Origin: Deltaproteobacteria bacterium
Lineage (GTDB): Bacteria; Desulfobacterota; Syntrophia; Syntrophales; UBA5619
DNA length: 12,213 nt
Direction: 5' to 3'
Assembly (NCBI GenBank): GCA_021372695.1
Contig: JAJFTY010000168.1
Location: forward strand, 1 to 12,213
Shown: positions 6,505 to 12,213 of the stretch, piece by piece
Layout of the letters: each line of letters begins with the position of its first letter
Numbering within the stretch: position 1 is the first letter of the stretch
Notes under the pieces: generated by a model
The model's input: the letters and a program-made list of their open reading frames with translations, nothing else
What the model was told of the DNA's origin: nothing
Databases searched by the model: none
Translations under genes and position numbers: made by a program

Positions 6505-7641
6505 CTATCCCGGCATCAGGTCGATGATGGTGATCTCCGGATGCGCGAGAAAGCGGACCGGCGGTCCCCAGGTGCCCGTCCCCCGGCTCACATGGAGCAA
6601 AACGCCCTCAGCCAGCCGATAGTTCCCGGCATGGAAGGGAAAGACCAGGCGGGTGATCAGGCTGAACGGGAAGATCTGTCCCCGGTGCGTGTGACCGGAG
6701 AGCTGAAGATCGAAGGCGCCGATGTTCTCTCTCTCCACGACAGGCCGATGTTTGAGGAAGATCGTGAAACGGCTGCCGTCCGCGCGGGCGAGGATTTCGC
6801 GGTCGGACGGATATCCATGCCCGGCGGTCCGCTGAACCTCCGGATCATCGACACCGGCCAGATCAAGCCTGCCGTGCACGGTCGCAACCTGGGCCTGAAG
6901 CAGGGTAAAGCCTGCCTTTTTCGTGAATTCCAGGGCCTCGTCCAGCCCCGCGTAGAACTCATGGTTTCCGGTGATCGCGAATTTCCCGTAGCGGGGAGTG
7001 ATCTCCTGGAGCTGTACGGCGGCTTCGGTCAGGTCGTTCCCCTGGCCGTCCACGAGGTCTCCTGTCGAGATCAGCAGATCCGGTTTGGCCTCCCGGACCT
7101 TCCGGAGAATATCCTCGAGATAGCCTTCCCGGATGATGGTGCCGATATGCACGTCGGAAATCTGGACGATCCGGATCGCGCCTATCTCCTTCGGCAGCTT
7201 TTCCGAATGGATGACCAGCGATTCGCTGCCGACGGAGCGGGCGTCATTCGCGCCGTAGAGCACGATCCCGAGTGCAATGGCGGCGGGAACAAGAAATAAC
7301 GACTGCACCGGGGGAACCAGCGCGCCCGGATCGAACCGGAGCGCCCAACCCGCCAGATAGGTCAGGAACCGCCAGAGGTCGAACAGGATCGAGATGGAAA
7401 AGAAGAGCAGCAGAAAACCCATCCAGAGGTACCCGGCCCAGGAAAGGAAGCGGGCCGCCATTTCGAGGCCGTGGCGCTCGCAGATGCGGATGAGAATGGG
7501 CGCGATCAGGCCGAGGAGCAGAAGAACGATCAGGATCGCCTGAGTCGCGGCCCCCGGAGCAAAAGCGGCACGGACCTTCAGGTAGAAGTAGATGTGAAAA
7601 CTGCCGTAGATCAGGAAGAAGGTCAGGAGAAACAGCGCCAC
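6505..7641 (-). CDS. Membrane-anchored calcineurin-like metallophosphoesterase (YaeI-type)
   Basis: The 378-residue protein has four or five hydrophobic segments within residues 1-130 (MALFLLTFFLIYG, AILIVLLLLGLIAPILI, YLWMGFLLLFFSISILF, SLFLVPAAIALGIVLYG). A calcineurin-like phosphoesterase domain follows. All five metal-site blocks are present in order: DVHIG, GDLVDG, GNHEFY, LKHRP, and SGHTHRGQ. The family uses a two-metal centre on phosphate esters. E. coli YaeI and similar proteins act on lipid or envelope substrates, but the true substrate here is unknown. Length and order suit membrane-anchored members. The start is a GTG at 7641, which fits the hydrophobic N-terminus of the family. 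Just upstream is a run of seven G on the coding strand, which puts an ATG at 7663 out of frame by one base. A small membrane protein follows on the same strand. Confidence 0.92.
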   Translation of the reverse strand: MALFLLTFFLIYGSFHIYFYLKVRAAFAPGAATQAILIVLLLLGLIAPILIRICERHGLEMAARFLSWAGYLWMGFLLLFFSISILFDLWRFLTYLAGWALRFDPGALVPPVQSLFLVPAAIALGIVLYGANDARSVGSESLVIHSEKLPKEIGAIRIVQISDVHIGTIIREGYLEDILRKVREAKPDLLISTGDLVDGQGNDLTEAAVQLQEITPRYGKFAITGNHEFYAGLDEALEFTKKAGFTLLQAQVATVHGRLDLAGVDDPEVQRTAGHGYPSDREILARADGSRFTIFLKHRPVVERENIGAFDLQLSGHTHRGQIFPFSLITRLVFPFHAGNYRLAEGVLLHVSRGTGTWGPPVRFLAHPEITIIDLMPG

Positions 7642-7790
7642 GTTGAGGGTCCCCCCCGTTCATTGGAGTTCACGAATGGAAGAAGAGCGATGATGCCCTC
7701 TCCTGCGGGATCTGGCGGACGCAGCGGCAATCCGTAAACCGATGCTTGAAGTCCGTTCCCATCCGGCTCGGAATTCCTATCAGTTTGTCT

Positions 7791-7802
7791 TTGCACGTGC
7801 AA
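7791..7802. promoter_or_regulatory. Perfect 12-base palindrome, possible operator
   Basis: TTGCACGTGCAA is an exact inverted repeat with no spacer, in the non-coding gap between divergent genes. It is about 150 bases from both the msrAB promoter and the metallophosphoesterase start. Such sites can bind dimeric regulators, but a 12-base palindrome alone is weak evidence and no regulator gene is nearby. Confidence 0.25.
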
Positions 7803-7957
7803 CTGTTATTCAAGCCAGGCAACAGGCTGCCGAGAATATCGACCCTCTGCAGACCAAGACGTTCGGACAGCCCGCGTACCCGCGGAGAGCGGCTCCCGGA
7901 GTGACCGGCGGGCGGGTCGCGGTTCGGGAAGACCCCGGCCCGTTCGTCTTCCACGGT

Positions 7958-7985
7958 TTGACATTGTCCGGTTCGTCGCTAGATT
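7958..7985 (+). promoter_or_regulatory. Sigma70-type promoter for msrAB
   Basis: A perfect -35 TTGACA (7958-7963) is followed after 16 bases by TAGATT (7980-7985, 4 of 6). The start would be near 7992, giving a leader of about 36 bases before the ATG at 8028. This is the only good promoter in the gap on the plus strand. Confidence 0.6.
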
Positions 7986-8027
7986 ACGTCCGGTGTAGCA
8001 AACCCGCGGTTTTGGAAAGGAAGCACT

Positions 8028-9131
8028 ATGAGAAGAATCCTCATCTATATGGTGGCGTTTCTGTCGGCACTGGCCTTCACGACGGTAAACGCCGCTCAGC
8101 AGGAGGTGAAGAAGAGCATGGATCAGCCGAACGTGAAGACCCGGATCGCCACCCTTGCCGGCGGGTGCTTCTGGTGCGTCGAAGCGGATATGGAAAAATT
8201 GCCGGGTGTGGTCAAGGTCATTTCCGGCTACACGGGCGGGACGGGCACGAATCCGACCTACGAGACCTACGCCGAACAGGGCCATATCGAAGCCGTCCAG
8301 GTTTTCTACGATCCCGACAAGATCACCTATGAGCAGATCCTCGACGCCTTCTGGAGGCATATCGACCCGACGGATCCCGGAGGGCAGTTCGCGGACCGGG
8401 GCCCCCAGTACCGGAGCGCCATTTTCTATCACAACGAGGAGCAGAAGCGGATCGCGGAAAAGTCACGGGCAGAGCTTGCGAAATCGGGCCGCTTCGACAA
8501 GCCGGTCGTGACCGAGATCCTGAAATTCACGGAGTTCTATGACGCCGAGGAGTACCATCAGGATTACTACAAGGAGAACCCCCTGCGTTACAGGTACTAC
8601 CGGCATGGGTCCGGCCGCGACCAGTTTCTGGAGAAGGTCTGGAAGAACGCCCCCGCGGCCGCTGCCCCGGCTTCGGGCCGGACCTACCGAAAGCCCGATG
8701 ATCAGACCCTGAAGAAGAAATTGACGCCGCTCCAATACTCGGTCACGCAGAAGGAGGATACCGAGCCGCCCTTCAGGAACGAGTACTGGGACAACAAGAA
8801 AGAGGGGATCTACGTCGACGTCGTGTCGGGCGAACCGCTCTTCAGTTCGCTCGACAAATATGATTCCGGCACGGGCTGGCCCAGTTTCACCCGCCCTCTC
8901 GAACCGGGGAATATCGTGGAGAAAGAGGACAAGGGGCTCTTCATGCGCCGGACCGAGGTCAGAAGCCGCTATGGCGATTCTCACCTGGGTCACGTCTTTC
9001 CCGATGGACCGCCGCCGACCGGTCTCCGTTATTGCATGAACTCGGCCTCGATGAGGTTCATCCCCAGAGAAAATCTTAAAAAAGAGGGGTACGGGCAGTA
9101 CTCGAAACTCTTCGAGGCGAAGAAGCCGTAG
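8028..9131 (+). CDS. msrAB: Exported MsrA-MsrB fusion, peptide methionine sulfoxide reductase
   Basis: The 367-residue protein has a Sec signal peptide ([22 protein letters not shown], cleavage after VNA). The MsrA domain is at about 38-205, with catalytic Cys47 in GGCFWC, GYTGG, and the EYHQDYY-type block. A short Ala/Pro linker (about 208-217) leads to an MsrB domain at about 225-355. MsrB shows [42 protein letters not shown] and catalytic Cys336 in [11 protein letters not shown]. Together they reduce the S and R forms of methionine sulfoxide in envelope proteins. The zinc CxxC pairs of many MsrBs are absent ([13 protein letters not shown]), as in zinc-free MsrABs. Mature protein has only three Cys (47, 50, 336): Cys50 could resolve the MsrA cycle, while the MsrB half has no internal resolving Cys. 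AAAGGA sits 5-6 bases before the ATG. No thioredoxin-like module is fused. Confidence 0.97.
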   Translation: MRRILIYMVAFLSALAFTTVNAAQQEVKKSMDQPNVKTRIATLAGGCFWCVEADMEKLPGVVKVISGYTGGTGTNPTYETYAEQGHIEAVQVFYDPDKITYEQILDAFWRHIDPTDPGGQFADRGPQYRSAIFYHNEEQKRIAEKSRAELAKSGRFDKPVVTEILKFTEFYDAEEYHQDYYKENPLRYRYYRHGSGRDQFLEKVWKNAPAAAAPASGRTYRKPDDQTLKKKLTPLQYSVTQKEDTEPPFRNEYWDNKKEGIYVDVVSGEPLFSSLDKYDSGTGWPSFTRPLEPGNIVEKEDKGLFMRRTEVRSRYGDSHLGHVFPDGPPPTGLRYCMNSASMRFIPRENLKKEGYGQYSKLFEAKKP

Positions 9132-9183
9132 CGTCGAGGCGCGGATCGGATCGATCCGTTCATCGATCATGGGAGGTGGAAGA

Positions 9184-9930
9184 ATGAAAAAGTCAGCATG
9201 GGTCGGGATCCTGTTTGTTCTGGCCGTTGCTTTTCCGGCAACGGCAACGGCGGCGGTTGATATCAGTATCGGGATATCGTTGCCGCCGCTCATTGCGTTT
9301 CCCGGACCTCCGAGCGTAGTCGTATTACCGGACACCGACGACGTTTACGTCGTTCCCGACATCGACGTCGATATCTTTTTCTCCGGCGGCTGGTGGTGGC
9401 GTCCGTGGGAAGGCCGGTGGTACCGCTCCCGTTATTATGACCGGGGCTGGGCTTTCTATCGGAGTGTCCCCAGTTTCTATTTCGATGTCGACCCGGGCTG
9501 GAGAGGCCATTACCGGGACCACGATTGGTATGGCCACCCCTGGCAGTATGAACGGATTCCCAACCGGCGGCTTCAGCAGAACTGGAAGAGCTGGCATGAT
9601 AATCGGCACTGGGGGGGGAAGAGAGCCTGGGGTGTCCAGAACTATCAGCCCCGGCCGAAGCCGGAGCGGCAGGAGCTGAGAAGCCAGAGGCAGGAGCAGT
9701 ACCGGCAGAGGCCCGAGGTTCAGAGGCACGAGCAGCAGATGCAGGAGCGGCGGTCTCAAGCCCCACAACGCAGACCGGAGCCTCGTGAGCGAAGTCAGCA
9801 GATGCAAAGACCAGAGCAGAGACCTCCGGCGGCGCAACATCAAATGCAGCCGCAGAGTCCGGAGCACCCGCAACCCCACAGGGAGCAGCGCCAGGGAGGA
9901 CCGGAGGAGAAGCCCGAACACAGGAGGTAG
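9184..9930 (+). CDS. Exported Trp/Tyr-rich protein with Gln/Arg/Pro-rich tail, function unknown
   Basis: The 248-residue protein has a signal peptide (MKKSAWVGILFVLAVAFPATATA, cleavage after ATA) and no Cys. After a Pro/Val-rich segment (about 24-66, with VYVVPDIDVDIFF), residues 69-150 are crowded with Trp, Tyr, Arg and His: GGWWWRPWEGRWYRSRYYDRGWAFY, GWRGHYRDHDWYGHPW, then LQQNWKSWHDNRHWGGKRAWGVQNY. The last 95 residues are low complexity in Gln, Arg, Glu and Pro and should be disordered. Similar hypothetical proteins occur in delta- and betaproteobacteria as I recall, without an assigned role. The start at 9184 has GGAGGTG 5 bases upstream; the in-frame ATG at 9169 lies in that site. It follows msrAB by 52 bases and probably shares its transcript, hinting at an envelope-stress role, which is inference. 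A palindrome CGGATCGATCCG (9142-9159 region) lies in the short gap. Confidence 0.85.
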   Translation: MKKSAWVGILFVLAVAFPATATAAVDISIGISLPPLIAFPGPPSVVVLPDTDDVYVVPDIDVDIFFSGGWWWRPWEGRWYRSRYYDRGWAFYRSVPSFYFDVDPGWRGHYRDHDWYGHPWQYERIPNRRLQQNWKSWHDNRHWGGKRAWGVQNYQPRPKPERQELRSQRQEQYRQRPEVQRHEQQMQERRSQAPQRRPEPRERSQQMQRPEQRPPAAQHQMQPQSPEHPQPHREQRQGGPEEKPEHRR

Positions 9931-9943
9931 TACTGATTATTGC

Positions 9944-9972
9944 TTGACATATAGAGCCGGTCTTCTTATATT
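9944..9972 (+). promoter_or_regulatory. Near-consensus sigma70-type promoter for the PilZ gene
   Basis: TTGACA (9944-9949) and TATATT (9967-9972, 5 of 6) are separated by exactly 17 bases, the best promoter match in the window. It starts 14 bases after the stop of the Trp/Tyr-rich gene. Transcription would begin near 9979, giving a leader of about 50 bases to the ATG at 10030. Confidence 0.75.
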
Positions 9973-10029
9973 CCGCGCACCTCGAAGGAAGTTCGTCGCC
10001 GTTGAAGGATCGAACCCGGCGAGAACGTG

Positions 10030-10419
10030 ATGCCCAGCCGGTCTGTCCATGCCGCTGTCCAAAGCGGGGGAAGGGTAAGGTTCGTGGAAGAAGCCAGGAA
10101 GAAGCGCGCGACCCGCCACCGGGATGCGGCCCCCGTGGAGCTCAAAGACGGCAGGGGCATCACACGGGATTTCAGCAGCACGGGAATCTTTTTCGAGACG
10201 GAGAAAGCGTTCACCCCGGGTCAACCGATCGATTTCACGATCATTCTCGAAAACGTCGATCCGGAGCGGCCCGTGCGTGTCAAGTGTCGCGGGAATATCG
10301 CGAGAATTGAGGAGACGGGTCCCAAAATCGGCGTTGCGGTGGAGATCTCTTCCTATCGTTTTGAGAGGCCCCGGGATCCCGGGATGAAGCAGCGTCGAGC
10401 TCAGACGCCGAACGTCTGA
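10030..10419 (+). CDS. PilZ-domain protein, probable c-di-GMP-linked effector
   Basis: A single PilZ domain fills most of this roughly 129-residue protein. The D-x-S-x-x-G motif is intact (DFSSTGIFFE). It is followed by the beta-barrel strands IDFTIILENVDPERPVRVKCRGNIARIEETGPKIGVAVEI. The upstream Arg motif is altered: in RKKRATRHRDAAPVEL no two Arg are four apart, the nearest being Lys-x3-Arg. c-di-GMP binding is therefore plausible but not assured. The start is uncertain. GTG (10027) and ATG (10030) are adjacent, with only a weak GAG before them. A GTG at 10084, behind GGGGGAAGG, would give a protein beginning just before the domain, and the 18 residues between look unlike coding sequence. 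It is monocistronic: its own promoter lies upstream and two hairpins lie at its 3' end. Such single-domain PilZ proteins usually act in motility, exopolysaccharide or envelope control. Confidence 0.85.
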   Translation: MPSRSVHAAVQSGGRVRFVEEARKKRATRHRDAAPVELKDGRGITRDFSSTGIFFETEKAFTPGQPIDFTIILENVDPERPVRVKCRGNIARIEETGPKIGVAVEISSYRFERPRDPGMKQRRAQTPNV

Positions 10420-10420
10420 G
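10400..10420 (+). terminator. Perfect hairpin spanning the PilZ stop codon
   Basis: CTCAGACG (10400-10407) and CGTCTGAG (10413-10420) form an 8-base perfect stem with loop CCGAA. The stop codon TGA (10417-10419) lies in the right arm. No T-run follows (ATTTGG), so it is not a textbook intrinsic terminator, but it may slow ribosomes or RNA decay, or act with the next hairpin. Confidence 0.45.
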
Positions 10421-10431
10421 ATTTGGCGCAA

Positions 10432-10455
10432 ACTTGCGGATCCGGATCCGCAAGT
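10432..10455. terminator. Perfect 24-base palindrome after the PilZ gene, likely stable hairpin
   Basis: The left arm ACTTGCGGATCC (10432-10443) and right arm GGATCCGCAAGT (10444-10455) are exact inverted repeats with no spacer. As RNA it would form a strong GC-rich stem with the central bases as loop. There is no T-run (CTCATCTC follows), so termination is possible only by a non-canonical or Rho-assisted route; a protein-binding site is the alternative. It begins 11 bases after the first hairpin. Confidence 0.5.
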
Positions 10456-10564
10456 CTCATCTCCCGACAGTCGGACTTCTCAAAGCACCCCCCTCATTCA
10501 CCGTTCTTTCAGGCGAAATCGATGCATCCGATGATGATCAACGCCTGATGGAACAGGGCCTGCG

Positions 10565-10593
10565 TTGACTTTCACCTTCCCCGTCTCTAATAT
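10565..10593 (+). promoter_or_regulatory. Sigma70-type promoter for the M16 peptidase genes
   Basis: TTGACT (10565-10570, 5 of 6) and TAATAT (10588-10593, 4 of 6) are 17 bases apart. The start near 10600 gives a leader of about 32 bases to the ATG at 10632. A TTG at 10593 that opens the long frame lies on the -10, so it cannot be the translation start. Confidence 0.6.
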
Positions 10594-10631
10594 TGAATCC
10601 GGGGAGTCGAATCTTGGTGAGGCGAAAAGCG

Positions 10632-12125
10632 ATGATGAAGCGTTGGTGTCGGGTCCTGTCTGTCTTGCTGCTCCTCCTGGCTGGCCTCCCCGCCATGGGC
10701 GCGGGGCTGGAAGAGAGAGTCGTTGAGCGTACCCTGACAAACGGCATGAGGCTGCTGATGGTGGAGCGTCACAGCTCACCCACGATCGCGGCCTGGATCC
10801 GATTCAAGGTCGGAAGCGTGGACGAGCGGAGCGACGAACGGGGGGTAGCCCATCTGCTGGAGCATATGCTTTTCAAGGGCACCAAAACCCTCGGCACGAC
10901 CGATTACACCGCCGAAAAGCCCCTTCTGGATCAGATCGAGGCGACCGCCCAAGCGTTGATCCATGAAAAGGCAAAACGGGAGAAAGGTGATCCCGGCCGG
11001 ATCGAGAAGCTCGAGCAGAGGCTTGCCGACCTGGAAAAGAGCGCCTCCCGGTTTGTGGTCAAGGAGGAGTTTGCGGATATCTATGCCAGAAACGGCGGCG
11101 CCGGCTACAACGCCTTTACCAGCAAGGACGGCACCACCTACCTGATCAACCTGCCGGCCAACAAGCTGGAACTCTGGGCGGCGATCGAGTCGGACCGGAT
11201 GCAAAATGCCGTGCTCCGCGAATTCTACACGGAGCGGAGCGTTGTGATGGAGGAGCGGCGGCGCTCCTATGATGCCAAACCGGAAGGGAAGCTCTGGGAG
11301 ACCTTTCTCGCCACCGCATTCCTCGCCCATCCGAACGGCCAGCCGTCGATCGGCTGGATGTCGGACATCGAGAACCTGACACGCACCAAGGCCGAAGCGT
11401 TCCTGCATCGTTACTATGCCCCCAACAATGCGATCGTGGCGATCGTCGGCGACATCGATGCCGACAGGACGTGGGCCCTGGTGGAAAGATATTTCGGCAA
11501 TGTCCCGCGAGGCACACCGGTCATGCCCGTGGCGGTGGAGGAACCTGCTCAGCAGGGGGAGCGCAGGGTTGAAATCATCGGCGACGCCCATCCCCAGCTC
11601 TATCTCGGCTTCCACAAGCCGACCCTCCCCCACACCGATGAGTACGTGTTCGATGTGATCGAGATGGTACTGGCGGACGGCCGCACCTCCCGGCTCTACC
11701 GGAAGCTGGTGATCGAAAAGCAGCTCGCGACCGACGTGAATGCGTTCACCGCGCCGGGCCACCGCTATCCCAACCTCTTCATCATCGATGCCACCCCGCG
11801 TACCCCCCATACCGTGGCTGAGGTGGAGGCGGCGATCCAGGAGGAGATCGAACGCCTCAAACGCGAGCCGGTGACTGCGCAGGAATTGGAGCAGGTCCAG
11901 AACAAACTTGAATATGAAGAGGTCCGCCAGATGGGATCGAACGGCGGATTGGCGCGCAACCTCACGGAGTACGAAGCCATCGCAGGAACTTGGCGCTATC
12001 TGATCGAACATCGGAAAAGAGTGGCTGAGGTCAAACCGGAGGATATCCGGCGCGTGGCCGGGAAATACCTGACCGAGGGAAACCGCGTCGTCGGTTTCAT
12101 CACCCAGAAGGAGGCGGTCCGATGA
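10632..12125 (+). CDS. Exported M16 family zinc metallopeptidase (insulinase/pitrilysin type)
   Basis: This 497-residue protein starts with a signal peptide (MMKRWCRVLSVLLLLLAGLPAMGAG) for the periplasm. The inverted zinc motif HLLEH is at 74-78 (RGVAHLLEHMLFKGTKTLGTTDY), with Glu77 the catalytic base. The distal Glu ligand is expected in the FYTERSVVMEERRRSYD block, probably Glu201. That is about 123 residues beyond His78 instead of the usual roughly 75, because a charged coiled segment of about 47 residues (LLDQIEATAQALIHEKAKREKGDPGRIEKLEQRLADLEK) is inserted. The middle and C-terminal M16 domain follow (YYAPNNAIVAIVGDID, LYLGFHKPTLPHTDEY, LADGRTSRLYRKLV). The start at 10632 is chosen over the upstream frame because of the signal peptide, the GAGG site 9 bases upstream and the promoter position. 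It degrades or processes peptides. The next gene starts inside its stop codon (ATGA). Confidence 0.95.
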   Translation: MMKRWCRVLSVLLLLLAGLPAMGAGLEERVVERTLTNGMRLLMVERHSSPTIAAWIRFKVGSVDERSDERGVAHLLEHMLFKGTKTLGTTDYTAEKPLLDQIEATAQALIHEKAKREKGDPGRIEKLEQRLADLEKSASRFVVKEEFADIYARNGGAGYNAFTSKDGTTYLINLPANKLELWAAIESDRMQNAVLREFYTERSVVMEERRRSYDAKPEGKLWETFLATAFLAHPNGQPSIGWMSDIENLTRTKAEAFLHRYYAPNNAIVAIVGDIDADRTWALVERYFGNVPRGTPVMPVAVEEPAQQGERRVEIIGDAHPQLYLGFHKPTLPHTDEYVFDVIEMVLADGRTSRLYRKLVIEKQLATDVNAFTAPGHRYPNLFIIDATPRTPHTVAEVEAAIQEEIERLKREPVTAQELEQVQNKLEYEEVRQMGSNGGLARNLTEYEAIAGTWRYLIEHRKRVAEVKPEDIRRVAGKYLTEGNRVVGFITQKEAVR

Positions 12126-12213
12126 TGAAGCTTCTCTCCGGATTCATGGCCCTCTTCGGCATGGTGTCCGCCATTTCCGGCTGCGCCGGACCGGGCGCCC
12201 AGGCGGGCGCAGG
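12122..12213 (+). CDS. Lipoprotein N-terminus, probably second M16 subunit (partial, runs off right edge)
   Basis: An ATG at 12122 overlaps the M16 stop as ATGA, with AAGGAGG (12108-12114) 7 bases upstream, the best ribosome site in the operon. About 30 residues are visible: a hydrophobic signal ending in the lipobox Ile-Ser-Gly-Cys (Cys21), then Ala/Gly/Pro. So it is an outer- or inner-membrane lipoprotein. M16 peptidases of this type are commonly encoded in pairs, one bearing the zinc motif and the other not, forming a heterodimer. On that precedent this is probably the partner subunit, but the visible part does not prove it. Confidence 0.7.
   Translation, partial: MMKLLSGFMALFGMVSAISGCAGPGAQAGA

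Larger units (their letters stand above)
7642..8027. other. Divergent intergenic region, no convincing gene
   Basis: These 386 bases separate the metallophosphoesterase (minus) from msrAB (plus). Open frames on both strands encode peptides with no recognisable domain, no ribosome site and odd composition. I treat them as non-coding. The region is more mixed in base composition than its neighbours around 7730-7860. It contains a 12-base perfect palindrome (7791-7802) and the msrAB promoter (7958-7985), listed separately. I see no clear transcription terminator and no tRNA or known riboswitch. Confidence 0.6.

Noticed and set aside
7670..7954. 94-codon minus-strand frame in the msrAB gap
   Set aside because: No ribosome site, no recognisable motif, and no sign of a conserved Cys pattern despite a few Cys; likely chance.
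9665..9930. Gln/Arg-rich coding tail as a tandem DNA repeat or CRISPR-like array
   Set aside because: The codons vary and no unit recurs at fixed spacing; it is amino-acid bias, not a DNA repeat array.
10593..10631. TTG at 10593 as start of the M16 gene
   Set aside because: It overlaps the -10 box of the promoter and would put a basic stretch before the signal peptide; ATG 10632 fits better.
10776..12011. 411-codon minus-strand open frame
   Set aside because: It is the antisense shadow of the M16 peptidase, which has a signal peptide, HxxEH motif and promoter.

Overview
This window is a GC-rich stretch of bacterial chromosome. The gene set fits a Gram-negative anaerobe or microaerobe of the deltaproteobacterial (Desulfobacterota) type. 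The pointers are a pcm gene followed by a LysM/M23 lipoprotein, a DUF1015 gene coupled to a TrmN6-like methyltransferase, a stand-alone NIL-ferredoxin of the kind used for homocysteine synthesis in anaerobes, and a tandem pair of exported M16 peptidases. The lineage is inferred from gene content only. I see no phage, plasmid, CRISPR, rRNA or tRNA, and no intact insertion sequence.

Layout. Positions 1-1424 (minus strand) hold pcm and a partial LysM/M23 murein-hydrolase-type lipoprotein, overlapping by 13 bases. Positions 1425-1805 are a non-coding divergent gap with a possible decayed mobile-element end pair and a candidate pcm promoter. Positions 1806-2889 (plus) hold a macrodomain protein and a DciA/DUF721 protein. 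The latter runs 41 bases into the converging TrmN6-like gene. Positions 2849-4869 (minus) are DUF1015 followed by the TrmN6-like gene, joined by a GTGA stop/start overlap. Positions 5016-5979 (plus) hold a small alpha/beta hydrolase and a NIL + 2x[4Fe-4S] protein with its own promoter, whose -35 box lies on the hydrolase stop codon. Positions 6023-7641 (minus) hold a membrane-anchored metallophosphoesterase and a small two-TM protein with a strict glycine heptad. After a 386-base gap, 8028-9930 (plus) holds an exported MsrA-MsrB fusion and a Trp/Tyr-rich exported protein with a Gln/Arg/Pro tail. Positions 9944-10455 hold a PilZ-domain gene between a near-consensus promoter and two back-to-back perfect hairpins. 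Positions 10565-12213 hold a promoter, an exported M16 zinc peptidase, and the start of a second, lipoprotein-type gene with a 4-base overlap.

How they work together. Much of the window serves the envelope and protein upkeep: Pcm repairs isoaspartyl damage, MsrAB repairs oxidised methionine in exported proteins, M16 peptidases degrade periplasmic peptides, and the LysM/M23 protein acts on the cell wall. The rest is housekeeping: replication (DciA-like), tRNA modification (TrmN6-like), ADP-ribose chemistry (macrodomain), sulfur amino-acid synthesis (NIL-ferredoxin) and c-di-GMP-type control (PilZ).

I do not see a convincing new multi-gene system. The most interesting leads are the heptad-glycine membrane protein, the exported W/Y-rich protein with its disordered tail, the paired hairpins after the PilZ gene, and the gap at 1425-1805.
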